Of a DNA stretch of 64,000 nt, positions 9,766 to 18,665 are shown one piece after another. Source of the stretch: Flagellimonas marinaquae (GTDB taxonomy: Bacteria; Bacteroidota; Bacteroidia; Flavobacteriales; Flavobacteriaceae); NCBI RefSeq assembly GCF_023716465.1, contig NZ_CP092415.1, forward strand, positions 907,501 to 971,500, read 5' to 3'. The first letter of the stretch is position 1, and the number at the start of each line of letters is the position of its first letter. A program made the position numbers and the translations under genes. The notes under the pieces were generated by a model. It was given only the letters and a program-made list of their open reading frames with translations, had not been told where the DNA came from and did no database searches.

Positions 9766-12219
9766 ATGAGACCAAAGGTACTTTTTTGTTTGCTCCCCTT
9801 AATCCTACTATCCTGCACAAAAGAAGTAAAGACCAAAGATTCTTTATTGGAACATTTACCGCCCGACCCTTCCCTTGTTATCAAAATATCCAATCTCACC
9901 AATTTTAAAAGTGAGCTAAAGAACAACGCATCGCTACAATCGGTAGAGCGATTTTCCGGCTTGCAAGAAATAATGGCAAGGGTAAAAGGACTGGATCACC
10001 TCAATACAGAACAGACCTGTATACTTGCTCTTTATGAAGTAGGCAAGGACAATTTTGATTACGTACTGGCCGCAAAAAATGAATCCGGGCTGTTCAATGT
10101 AGATAGCGTTGCGAACAAAACGGTTGAAACCTTGAGCTATGAGGGTGCCAACATTACAAAATACAGCCTGGATGGACTGGAGGTTTTTAGCCTCAATAAA
10201 AACAAGGAGATTTTGATGAGTTCCTCCCTGATGCTTTTGGAGAACATCGTTCGGCTTGGCCACAACACTTTGGTAGACCCGGTTTTGGAAAAATTGTACC
10301 AGGCCAGTTCCAAAAACAAATCAGCTACTCTGTTTATAAATCCGGCCAGCAATGCCGCCCTGCTACCGGTAAAAGAGATCCATGAAATCGCCAATCCGTT
10401 TTCTTCATGGATATCGTTGGATTTTACCGCCAATTCGGACGAAGTCAATCTAAACGGAGTGGCCATGGCACCAGATTCCATAAAAAGCTTCGTCAATTTG
10501 TTCAAGGGCACCTCTCCCCTTTCCAACAAAACGCCGACATATGCGCCAATTAATGCCCAGGCTATTGTATCGTATACTTTTGACGATTATCAGGTATTCG
10601 CTAAAAATCAAAACAACTATTTGGATAGGGTCAGAAAAGTGGACTCCCTTTTTAACACCATAGAGGAAGTCGGTGTGATCTATTTGAACAACCAAAAGGT
10701 TGTACTGTTAAAATCTTTCGGCACAGAAAGTCTATACGATTATCTTGATCAAAGGAAAACAGCTTCACAAACCTACCAAGGCAACGAGATATTGGAGCTT
10801 CAAGAAAAAAGATGGGTGGAGCAGAGTTTTACGCCGCTTGTACAAAATTTTGAATCCAATTTTTGCACATTACTTGATAATAGCTTTATTTTTTCCGAAA
10901 ACAAGGAAGCATTACAAACCATAGTCAGTAGCTACAAAAGTTCATCCTCATTGGATAAAGATCAAGGCTATCTCACCGCAAAGGCTTCTTTGGCAAATGA
11001 ATCCAGCATCCTGTTTGTTTCGGATGAAACAGGTATCAATTTACTTGCAGAGCGAGAACTTTCCACTGAAATGGTTTCCGACATCAAAGACAGCGATTTT
11101 AAGGATCAAGTTTTTGCCTCACAAATGGTAATGGACAACGGCTTTGGGCATTTTAATATTCTTGTGTCCAAAATTGCCAAAAGACAAGAACAAAATACCG
11201 TATCGCCCCTATTTACATTGGAACTGAACACCGATTTGGCCACTGACCCACAATTCGTGAAAAACCACCGGACCAAAAAACAAGAAGTTGTAGTGCAAGA
11301 TCAGAACAATGTTCTCTATCTAATTTCCACCGACGGAAAAATTCTCTGGACCAAACAATTGGACGGAAGGATACAAGGTGACATCCAACAGGTTGATATC
11401 TACAAAAACGGAAAACTACAATTGGCCTTTTGCACCAACGATAAATTTTTGATCATAGATCGCAATGGGGACGAAGTAGCACCTTTTAACATTGATTTTG
11501 ATGGAGGTAATCTAAACCCACTTGCCGTTTTTGATTACGATGGCAGCCGTAATTACCGCTTTGTGATCACACAGGGCAAAAAAGTATTTATGTACAACAA
11601 CCAAGGAAAAATTGTAAACGGTTTCACGTTTAAGGAAGCTCCAAGCAACATCCTTGGGGCTCCCAAACATTTTAGGGTGGGCAACAAGGATTATTTGGTA
11701 TTTAAACAGGATAACAATACCCTAAGAATACTGCATCGTGTTGGCAGCGACCGTATAAAGGTGGCCGAGAAAATAGATTTTTCCAACAACGAAGTATTCC
11801 TTTATAAAAATAAGTTCTCGGTAACGAACAAAGCCGGGGTTTTGCACCAAATAGACACAAATGGAAAACTAGTGGCCACCAATTTTAACTTAAACGCGGA
11901 CCACGGTTATTATGCCACAAGCAATACTTTGGTATTTATGGACGACAATATCCTAAGCATTAAAGGAAAAAAAGTTGAATTGGAACTAGGAGTTTATTCC
12001 AAGCCAAAAATATTCTATATCTACGATAAAATCTATGTTGCTGTAACGGACATCCAAAACCAACAAATCTATTTATTTGATAGTCAAGCCAAGCCCATAC
12101 CAAACTTTCCGGTTTATGGCAGTTCCCTGATCGACCTCTCGGATATGGACAATGACAAAAAACTGGAGCTGGTCGCCAAGGACCAGGACAACTCGTTGAT
12201 CGTGTACAAAATCAATTAA
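9766..12219 (+). CDS. Conserved large lipoprotein with C-terminal propeller-like repeats
   Basis: I chose the ATG at 9766 rather than an upstream TTG because it places the signal peptide (LLPLILLSC lipobox) at the N terminus; the product is about 817 residues. The first half (to about 470) is a mixed alpha/beta region of unknown family. The second half (about 480-817) has repeated strands such as VLYLISTDGKILW, LIIDRNGDEVAPF and IYLFDSQAKPIPNFPVYG, like PQQ- or FG-GAP-type beta-propeller blades. A periplasmic or surface scaffold role is inferred only from this. No catalytic motif is seen. Confidence 0.7.
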   Translation: MRPKVLFCLLPLILLSCTKEVKTKDSLLEHLPPDPSLVIKISNLTNFKSELKNNASLQSVERFSGLQEIMARVKGLDHLNTEQTCILALYEVGKDNFDYVLAAKNESGLFNVDSVANKTVETLSYEGANITKYSLDGLEVFSLNKNKEILMSSSLMLLENIVRLGHNTLVDPVLEKLYQASSKNKSATLFINPASNAALLPVKEIHEIANPFSSWISLDFTANSDEVNLNGVAMAPDSIKSFVNLFKGTSPLSNKTPTYAPINAQAIVSYTFDDYQVFAKNQNNYLDRVRKVDSLFNTIEEVGVIYLNNQKVVLLKSFGTESLYDYLDQRKTASQTYQGNEILELQEKRWVEQSFTPLVQNFESNFCTLLDNSFIFSENKEALQTIVSSYKSSSSLDKDQGYLTAKASLANESSILFVSDETGINLLAERELSTEMVSDIKDSDFKDQVFASQMVMDNGFGHFNILVSKIAKRQEQNTVSPLFTLELNTDLATDPQFVKNHRTKKQEVVVQDQNNVLYLISTDGKILWTKQLDGRIQGDIQQVDIYKNGKLQLAFCTNDKFLIIDRNGDEVAPFNIDFDGGNLNPLAVFDYDGSRNYRFVITQGKKVFMYNNQGKIVNGFTFKEAPSNILGAPKHFRVGNKDYLVFKQDNNTLRILHRVGSDRIKVAEKIDFSNNEVFLYKNKFSVTNKAGVLHQIDTNGKLVATNFNLNADHGYYATSNTLVFMDDNILSIKGKKVELELGVYSKPKIFYIYDKIYVAVTDIQNQQIYLFDSQAKPIPNFPVYGSSLIDLSDMDNDKKLELVAKDQDNSLIVYKIN

Positions 12220-12346
12220 CAAGATCTCGTAACTGCTACCTATACAATAGTTTAAACGAAATACACATATTTGATCATAGTGTAGTTTTCATTTTAGTAG
12301 TTTGTACGGTATTGCTATATCACAAACTAAAAAAACACTAGTAAAA

Positions 12347-13663
12347 ATGAAAACCTCCAGCAAACTACTCTACTGTTTGTCAATTACACTGTTGATGGCT
12401 GCCAGTGCAGAAGCCCAATTTTTTAAAAAATTGGCCAAAAAAGCCGAACAGGCAGCCGAACGTACCGTTGAAAATCGGGTAGATAGAGAAACTTCAAAAA
12501 AAACAGACCAAGTCCTGGACAGTATTCTGGAACCGGGCACTGGCGGAAAACAATCCCCAGGCAACAATCCAGAAACCGGAAACATTCCTGGTGGCACCAA
12601 TGAAAATTCCAACACCTCGGGGCCGGTAAAGGCCGAACCCCAGACCATCCAAGTTTATAGTAAGTTCGATTTTGTCCCGGGAGACAAACCATTGTTCTTT
12701 GATGATTTTAATGATGATTTCATTGGAGATTTTCCATCTAAATGGAACACCAACGGTTCCGGCGAAGTGGTGACCCTGGGCAATATGCCCGGTAAATGGT
12801 ACGCCATAGCCAATAGAAGCCTTACCGTACCCAACTTAGGAACCGACCTGCCAGAAGATTTCACCATCGAATTCGATATAAGAGCGGTAAACCTAACCAA
12901 GAACACAAGTTCCCAAGCTGTAATGCGCATTTATTTGTCGGAGACCGCCAACCTGACCACAAACGAAAACAATGCATTGTCCAGTCTCTCGTTTTGCCAA
13001 TATATTCCCATTGGCGTTAAGGTGGACAATAATTTTAGCAACGACCCATCCCCTATCCAAAATACCATGCAACAGGACTTGCGGGATATATTTCAAGATG
13101 TGGCCCATGTCTCCATTGCCGTAAATAAAAACCGATACCGCTTATGGATCAACCAGAACAAGATCGTTGATCTACCTCAATTTATAGTGGACCCAGAAAA
13201 AATAAACCATCTAAAGCTATACGTAAACGGAATAGATACCCAGAACAATCAAGAGCAAGTATTGATCAGCAATCTCAAGGTTGCCGAAGGCGGTGTTGAT
13301 TTGAGAAGAAAACTAATGTCCGAAGGAAAAATTTCCACCAATGGTATTCTGTTCAATTCTGGCTCCGCAGAAATACTTCCGCAATCCATGGGAATTATAA
13401 GGCAGATTTCCCAAGTGTTGAACCAGGATTCCTCCATCAGCCTCAACATAGTTGGCCATACCGATTCCGATGGTACCGACGAAAGCAATATGGCACTTTC
13501 CAAAAATCGGGCAGAGGCCGTAAAAAATGCTTTAGTATCCGTTTATGGAATATCTCCGGACCGCTTGACCTCCGATGGAAAAGGAGAATCGGAACCTGTT
13601 GCCGACAACAGTTCCGCACAAGGCAAAGCACAGAACCGAAGAGTTGAATTCATTAAAAAATAA
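12347..13663 (+). CDS. OmpA family protein with N-terminal lectin-like region
   Basis: The start at 12347 puts a clean signal peptide (KLLYCLSITLLMAASAEAQ) first, giving 438 residues. A charged helix (about 20-50) and a Gly/Asn/Pro/Thr-rich linker (about 55-95) precede a beta-sandwich-like region (about 110-315; FFDDFNDDFIGDFPSKW is typical of 'OmpA family, DUF1080-like' fusions). The C-terminal OmpA domain (about 325-438) shows NIVGHTDSDGTDESNMALSK and QNRRVEFI, the peptidoglycan-binding core. It probably tethers the envelope to peptidoglycan. The next gene begins 14 bp later, so the two are likely cotranscribed. Confidence 0.85.
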   Translation: MKTSSKLLYCLSITLLMAASAEAQFFKKLAKKAEQAAERTVENRVDRETSKKTDQVLDSILEPGTGGKQSPGNNPETGNIPGGTNENSNTSGPVKAEPQTIQVYSKFDFVPGDKPLFFDDFNDDFIGDFPSKWNTNGSGEVVTLGNMPGKWYAIANRSLTVPNLGTDLPEDFTIEFDIRAVNLTKNTSSQAVMRIYLSETANLTTNENNALSSLSFCQYIPIGVKVDNNFSNDPSPIQNTMQQDLRDIFQDVAHVSIAVNKNRYRLWINQNKIVDLPQFIVDPEKINHLKLYVNGIDTQNNQEQVLISNLKVAEGGVDLRRKLMSEGKISTNGILFNSGSAEILPQSMGIIRQISQVLNQDSSISLNIVGHTDSDGTDESNMALSKNRAEAVKNALVSVYGISPDRLTSDGKGESEPVADNSSAQGKAQNRRVEFIKK

Positions 13664-13677
13664 TATCTCCGTAGAAA

Positions 13678-14370
13678 ATGAAACGTTTATTTACCACACT
13701 ATTTATTGCCACGTTCACCATAACCATTGTACATGCACAGAACACTTGCAGCACTTACTATCCCATGGTCGATGGTGCCAAACTACAATACACCAATTAT
13801 AACAAAAAAGGAAAAGAGGACGGCAAGTTTAATTATACAGTCACCAATGTACAAGGCAGTGGCAACAACATTAGCGCCACAATGGAAATGGAAATAGTGG
13901 ACAAAAAGGGCAAGGTCTATACCTCTGATTATGATATAGTTTGCGACGGCGACATAGTTAAAATTGACTTTAAATCCCTGATGAACGAACAAATGCTAAG
14001 TCAAATGGGAGATGTTGAAATGGATATTTCCGGAACCGATATAGAACTGCCCAACAGTCTTTCGGTAGGCCAAGAATTACCAGACGCCAATATTTCGATT
14101 AAAATGAAAATGGGCGGAGCCATTAATATGAACACCAATGTGGAAACCGTTAACCGAAAGGTGGAAAAGCTTGAAAGTTTGACCACACCTGCCGGCACGT
14201 TTGACTGCTACGTGATCTACAGCGAGACCAAGACCAAAATGATGATGACCAACCAAACCTTGCCCTCACGCACGTGGTTCTCAGAAGGCGTGGGCATGGT
14301 AAAACAAGAATCGTATAACAAAAGTGGAAAACTGACCAATAGCATGGTCCTGACAAACTATAGTAAGTAG
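13678..14370 (+). CDS. Secreted TapB/DUF3108-like protein
   Basis: This 230-residue protein has a signal peptide ending VHAQ. The body is beta-rich, with paired strands such as KLQYTNYNKKGKEDGKFNYTV and SRTWFSEGVGMVKQESYNKSGKL. This arrangement recalls the lipoprotein-localisation-like fold of DUF3108/TapB-like proteins, where such strands form a half barrel. The assignment rests on sequence flavour only. It is downstream of the OmpA-like gene in a likely operon and is closed by a terminator. Confidence 0.6.
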   Translation: MKRLFTTLFIATFTITIVHAQNTCSTYYPMVDGAKLQYTNYNKKGKEDGKFNYTVTNVQGSGNNISATMEMEIVDKKGKVYTSDYDIVCDGDIVKIDFKSLMNEQMLSQMGDVEMDISGTDIELPNSLSVGQELPDANISIKMKMGGAINMNTNVETVNRKVEKLESLTTPAGTFDCYVIYSETKTKMMMTNQTLPSRTWFSEGVGMVKQESYNKSGKLTNSMVLTNYSK

Positions 14371-14389
14371 AGATAATTATTTACAAAAG

Positions 14390-14417
14390 AAAACCGAGGC
14401 AAATGCCTCGGTTTTTC
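14390..14417. terminator. Bidirectional terminator between convergent genes
   Basis: The stem AAAACCGAGGC / GCCTCGGTTTT with an AAAT loop has T-runs in both directions. It serves the plus-strand gene ending at 14370 and the minus-strand gene ending at 14436. The same stem reappears at 15822-15851. Confidence 0.85.
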
Positions 14418-14435
14418 TAAACTTTCAATGAAATA

Positions 14436-14975
14436 TTATTGCCTCTTATATTCGATAATTATTTCACCCGTTAAATGTGAACCGAACTGAGCGTTGTCCA
14501 AGGTCAATGTCAAAACATTGCCTTTCAATTGTATTGTTGATATTATGGAAAGCTCTTCAAACTCATCTGGTCCTATTTGGTTAAAACCTGTAGTAATTAA
14601 TTTTCCATTTTCAATTTTCCAAGTACCGGTATGATACCCTTCTTCATCATCCCCATCCATAAAATTGGTCCCTACCGGACCAGTAATTACCTTTTCCCCG
14701 TCCACTATTTCATATTCCTCCCTTGAATAGCGTAAAAAACCAGTGGTCTTTATTTCTTTGGGATTATCGGTAAACTCAATGGCATAATTTGTTTCTTCGG
14801 GGACAATTTTTTCAATTACACCATTTTGATATTCAACGAAAAAAGTGTTATCGTAGTAATTGGTCATTGTCCATTTACCTACCAATTGCACATCCAAACT
14901 TAAATTTGACGTAGCATCATCCTTGCTACAGGCAACTATTAAAAGGGTAAAAAGGCAAATTTTCAAGTATTTCAT
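14436..14975 (-). CDS. Lipocalin-like lipoprotein
   Basis: This 179-residue lipoprotein has the lipobox LIVAC with Cys16. The mature part starts with the lipocalin-type LVGKWTMTNYYDN and contains a central GTWKIENGKLITTGF strand pair, as in the small Bacteroidota 'lipocalin family' proteins. The ligand is unknown. It lies 27 bp downstream of the broken beta-barrel gene and is probably cotranscribed with it. Confidence 0.65.
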   Translation of the reverse strand: MKYLKICLFTLLIVACSKDDATSNLSLDVQLVGKWTMTNYYDNTFFVEYQNGVIEKIVPEETNYAIEFTDNPKEIKTTGFLRYSREEYEIVDGEKVITGPVGTNFMDGDDEEGYHTGTWKIENGKLITTGFNQIGPDEFEELSIISTIQLKGNVLTLTLDNAQFGSHLTGEIIIEYKRQ

Positions 14976-15002
14976 AAGTTATGGTTGTGTTTGATTAATT
15001 AT

Positions 15003-15644
15003 TTAAATTTTAAGTCCTAGCCCCAAACTAATTACTGAGGTTTTATAAGCATCATCTCGTTCTATCAATCCGTAACTATACCTCAAGTTCAACTCCAATT
15101 GATCTGTAAGGTCAAAACCTAGTCCCCCATTTAAACTAAAATCAAACCTATCAAAGTTAGAATACGTCTCCTTTTCACCCTCCAATGAAGGATCAAATGG
15201 AAGTTTTTTAACAACTTCCGTTCTTTTCAATGCTTACCCTGGCTGTATACCCAGTTCCAGATAAAAACGCTCAACCAATTCAATCCTAACGTTAACAGGC
15301 AACAAAATTATCAATTCATTTACCTTAGTAACAACTTCCCCTGCCATGGGGTCTTTATTATAATCTACATACTCTACGTAAACTTCACTTAAAGTTCTTG
15401 TCCCTTGGTTGGCCAATAATAATTCAGGTCTGATACTTGTCTTATCTGAAATGCTGATATTAAAAAACCCACCAACATAATAGCCGATTTTTCCTTGAAA
15501 ATCCAGAGCCTTTACACCATAGAACTCTATATCAGGACGAAATTGGGAATAATTAGTTCCAGCCTTTATTCCAAAGGTATTGTCTAATTGTGCTGATGCT
15601 GTAAAACAAATTAATAGGGCAACAAGTAGGTTTGCTTTTTTCAT
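15003..15644 (-). pseudogene. PorT-type outer membrane beta-barrel gene broken by one stop codon
   Basis: Two minus-strand frames are in the same reading frame and together make one 213-codon gene. The first part (15234-15644) has a signal peptide ending ASAQ and the barrel start TFGIKAGTNYSQF. It ends ...YLELGIQPG at a TAA (15234-15236). The frame then continues directly with ALKRTEVV and finishes with barrel strands and the end ISLGLGLKI. In related proteins this point lies mid-barrel, so neither half should fold alone. There is no frameshift or other lesion, so the stop is recent, a sequencing error or read through. Confidence 0.8.
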
Positions 15645-15735
15645 TTTTAGATGTAAGATGATTAATTAGTTAAATGACCGTTATTAATTCGGCGGTGGGG
15701 AAAGTAACGAGTATAAACCAAATAGCATACCGTAA

Positions 15736-15766
15736 ATTGACGAATGCCCATTCTCGATTGACGGAT
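15736..15766 (-). promoter_or_regulatory. Paired direct repeats, operator-like, upstream of the barrel gene
   Basis: ATTGACGAAT (15736-15745) and ATTGACGGAT (15757-15766) are direct repeats with a period of 21 bp, two helical turns, about 92-122 bp upstream of the start at 15644. The same arrangement recurs at 17872-17902. Such spacing is typical of LytTR-family regulators binding direct repeats, but the binding protein is inferred. Confidence 0.5.
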
Positions 15767-15821
15767 AGCAAAACATAGAATAAAAACTTATCCGAACTCT
15801 CTACAAATCATCGTAAAAAAG

Positions 15822-15851
15822 AAAACCGAGGCGTTTGCCTCGGTTTTTTTT
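15822..15851 (-). terminator. Terminator after the 15868-16542 lipoprotein gene
   Basis: The stem AAAACCGAGGC / GCCTCGGTTTT with a GTTT loop is followed on the minus strand by a T-rich run. The stem is identical to the one at 14390-14417. Confidence 0.85.
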
Positions 15852-15867
15852 CCAAATGTTACTCTAG

Positions 15868-16542
15868 TCAATTCTTGTGTAGAGGTGAGATCATAATGTG
15901 CGCCCTATGTGTTCCCGGATTCATTATCCAAGGATGATTAGATCCGATCGGATTTTCTGGAAGCCCGGTCGAAGCCGCTGTGGCATACGGCAGATACACT
16001 ACATAACGGTGATGTGCACCTTCGACCTTATTGGTCGCAGGGTCGTACCTATCGCTCTCTCCAAAGTAAATATGCAAGGTAGCACCCGGTGTTCCCATGG
16101 CCAGTTTACCGGATTTTGCTTCCGCCTCTCGAATTTCATTGATCTCAGGTCCTGATTTCCCCTCTGCCCTTAATTCTCGGCCACGGGCCATAAAAGGTTC
16201 CAAACTTTTGTGATAGCAGGCCGAATTAAATCCCGATTTTTTGGGGTCATCCACAAGCACGATAAACTCGTTGTCCCCTTCTTTAAAGGTTACAAACTCG
16301 CCGGCCATGTTGTACCCTATTACGGTACACCCATCTCGGCTTACTTCCGGGGCTGCCATTAAGGATGCTGCTACCAAGGCCTCGTCGGAGTCGATGAGGA
16401 CGTAGTTGGTTTCGGTTTTACCTGAACCCCCCTCTAAATTTTCTGTAATGGCAGAATCATCTAGCTCTGTTTTGTTTCCATCGCTGTTTTTACAGGAAAT
16501 TAGAGCTCCTGAAAGTACAACTGCTAAAATTATTTTTTTCAT
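15868..16542 (-). CDS. Lipoprotein of unknown function
   Basis: This 224-residue lipoprotein has the lipobox ALISC with Cys17. An Asp/Glu-rich linker precedes a globular domain with distinctive elements: a conserved-looking Cys pair (DGCTVIGYNMAGEF and SGFNSACYHKSL) and a His-rich C-terminal part (GAHHRYVVYLPYATA, GTHRAHIMISP). The His cluster could bind a metal, but I do not recognise the family. It is a single gene flanked by a terminator downstream and 209 bp of non-coding DNA upstream. Confidence 0.7.
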   Translation of the reverse strand: MKKIILAVVLSGALISCKNSDGNKTELDDSAITENLEGGSGKTETNYVLIDSDEALVAASLMAAPEVSRDGCTVIGYNMAGEFVTFKEGDNEFIVLVDDPKKSGFNSACYHKSLEPFMARGRELRAEGKSGPEINEIREAEAKSGKLAMGTPGATLHIYFGESDRYDPATNKVEGAHHRYVVYLPYATAASTGLPENPIGSNHPWIMNPGTHRAHIMISPLHKN

Positions 16543-16751
16543 TGTATCGAAAATTGGTTTTTACTTTAATTCCGCAAATAGCATCTTGGGGAAAGTAAAA
16601 TTCAACAACTATCCCAATTACAGACACTTGCATACTAGCAGTAAGTTATAAAAATTTTGATACAAGCCTATCAACGGGCATACTAAACTTTAAAATCTGC
16701 TCACGGACTCTATCAACAACAAATAGGCTTTTTCTGTAACATTTGAAATTT

Positions 16752-17783
16752 TCAATCTATCTTTCGAAGCTCAACTCTTCTATTTAGAGCTTTCCCCTCC
16801 TCTGTGGCGTTGTCACCAATGGGCATGCTCTGCCCATAACCTTCACTCTTCAATCTTGATTCATCAACACCTTCGTCCACCAAAGCGATAAGAACTGATT
16901 TCGCCCTATTTTTAGATAATTTCATATTGGCCTGTTCGCTCCCAACATTATCCGTGTGACCCTCAATACTAATTTTTAAATCGGGATTGGCATTTAACAT
17001 TTTGGTGATCTCGCTCACAATTTCATAAGATTCTGATTTGATTCTGGATTTGCCTGTATCAAAATTAATATGGAGGGTGGCAAAACCTTTGGAATTGATA
17101 TCGTCGATAATTTTATCTGCTGTTATTTTTTCGATAGTTTGCTCAAAATCTTTAGATTCCACCACACCGATCTGCCCCCTAGCAGTATCGGAATAGACCT
17201 GAATACCAATTTTTTTGGTTGGTGTTTTTAGAACATACATTCGGATGGGAGAATTCACTATATCACCAACATAAAAGTTATTGAAATAAGCGTGGCGATC
17301 GTTCACTGTTTCACCTTTTTCATTTATCAGGCTATCAGGTATGTTTCCTTCAAAAACAAGTTCGGCACCAATTTCTTTCAAATATTCCTTAACACTTTTA
17401 TCGAAAAAATACTGATTCCAATCCTTATCGTCATCCATCTGGATTCCCATTTTTTCCACACGTCCTTCAATATCAAAAAATGAATTGCCATCAAACATTT
17501 CAAGTTTATGAAAATCATAGGATTCGGTAGCGCTGGTATTTTCGTCAATGATCATTCCACTGGGGGGTGTTATGTAAGGAAACCCTCCTATATCTTTAAG
17601 GGTCAACGGAATTTTATCCCAAGTAAAAGCTACCGTGGAACTTTTGGGCTCAATTTCTACCTTGCCCACTTCTGTTTCGGCAACGGGGTTTACAGTAGTT
17701 TGATCGACTGTTCCTCCTTTTTCTTTTTTACAGGACAATACAGTGACAATGGCAAGCAAGCCAATTAGATAATTTTTTTTCAT
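16752..17783 (-). CDS. OmpA family lipoprotein
   Basis: This 343-residue lipoprotein has the lipobox TVLSC with Cys18. Residues about 45-230 form an unassigned N-terminal region. The C-terminal OmpA domain (about 235-343) shows HINFDTGKSRI, SIEGHTDNVGSEQANMKLSKNRA and LNRRVELRKI, the peptidoglycan-binding fold. It probably links outer membrane and cell wall. The 21-bp direct repeats at 17872-17902 lie 89-119 bp upstream of its start, the same position as in the barrel gene at 15003-15644, which suggests shared control. Confidence 0.88.
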   Translation of the reverse strand: MKKNYLIGLLAIVTVLSCKKEKGGTVDQTTVNPVAETEVGKVEIEPKSSTVAFTWDKIPLTLKDIGGFPYITPPSGMIIDENTSATESYDFHKLEMFDGNSFFDIEGRVEKMGIQMDDDKDWNQYFFDKSVKEYLKEIGAELVFEGNIPDSLINEKGETVNDRHAYFNNFYVGDIVNSPIRMYVLKTPTKKIGIQVYSDTARGQIGVVESKDFEQTIEKITADKIIDDINSKGFATLHINFDTGKSRIKSESYEIVSEITKMLNANPDLKISIEGHTDNVGSEQANMKLSKNRAKSVLIALVDEGVDESRLKSEGYGQSMPIGDNATEEGKALNRRVELRKID

Positions 17784-17871
17784 TCTTGGTTTTATTTGAT
17801 TTTTCTTAGCACTAAGGTTTCTCCTCAGGTTCGGTTAAACTAGTGCTTTTCCAATCCACAGAATGCCATAA

Positions 17872-17902
17872 ATTGACCAATGCCCTGTTTGGATTGATAA
17901 AT
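17872..17902 (-). promoter_or_regulatory. Paired direct repeats, operator-like, upstream of the OmpA lipoprotein
   Basis: ATTGACCAAT (17872-17881) and ATTGATAAAT (17893-17902) have a period of 21 bp. The flanks also resemble the copy at 15736-15766: both have GCCC after the first repeat and a TAA or ATAA run before it. The site begins 89 bp from the start codon at 17783 and lies just downstream of the lipB stop. Confidence 0.5.
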
Positions 17903-17916
17903 CAAATAATCCGACA

Positions 17917-18633
17917 CTATACGCCTTCTTTTTCTTGTATCAACTCTGCCTCAAAAAGTGTGGTAAAATATTTGAGAAGTTTTTGTTTCACTTCTTCCAT
18001 ATCCACTTCTTTTTGGCCCAGTTCCACATTAAGGGAAGTCACGGCCTTATCCTTAATGCCGCACGGAATCATGAGGTCAAAATAACCTAGATCGGCATTT
18101 ACGTTCAAGGCAAAACCGTGCATGGTTACCCAACGGCTGGCACGCACGCCCATGGCACATATTTTACGGGCAAAAGGGGTGCCTACATCCAGCCACACCC
18201 CTGTTTCTCCTTCGGAACGCTCGGCCTTAAGGCCATATTCTCGCAGGGTGAGTATTACCATTTCCTCCAATAAACGTAAGTACTTGTGTATATCGGTAAA
18301 AAAATTGTCCAGATCCAAAATGGGGTAGCCCACTACTTGACCCGGACCGTGATACGTGATATCGCCACCACGGTTTATTTTATAAAAAGTAGCTCCTTTG
18401 GCCTCCAAGGCCTTCTCGTCCACCAATAAATTATTGATATCGCCACTTTTTCCAAGTGTATATACGTGAGGGTGTTCCACAAACAAAAAATGATTGGGAG
18501 TTTCAAGACCTGCTTCTTCTCTTCGGTTGCGAATTTTGGCATCCACAATATCCTTAAAAAGGGATTCTTGGTAATCCCAAGTCTCCTTGTAATCTTTAAA
18601 CCCCAGATCCTGTAACGCAACTTTCTTATTCAT
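17917..18633 (-). CDS. lipB: Lipoyl(octanoyl) transferase
   Basis: The enzyme moves octanoyl from acyl carrier protein to lipoyl domains in the cytoplasm, the first step of lipoate synthesis. The 238-residue protein shows the RGGDITYHGPGQVVGYPI block starting at R88, the catalytic lysine K157 in ARKICAMG and the acyl-carrying cysteine C191 in MIPCGIKDKAVTS. A TATCTTTG -7 box (complement of 18638-18645) is 5 bp from the start codon, so the mRNA may be nearly leaderless. No matching -33 box was found at the right spacing. Confidence 0.97.
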   Translation of the reverse strand: MNKKVALQDLGFKDYKETWDYQESLFKDIVDAKIRNRREEAGLETPNHFLFVEHPHVYTLGKSGDINNLLVDEKALEAKGATFYKINRGGDITYHGPGQVVGYPILDLDNFFTDIHKYLRLLEEMVILTLREYGLKAERSEGETGVWLDVGTPFARKICAMGVRASRWVTMHGFALNVNADLGYFDLMIPCGIKDKAVTSLNVELGQKEVDMEEVKQKLLKYFTTLFEAELIQEKEGV

Positions 18634-18665
18634 GTTACAAAGATACGAAGCTCAATTATGGAAAA

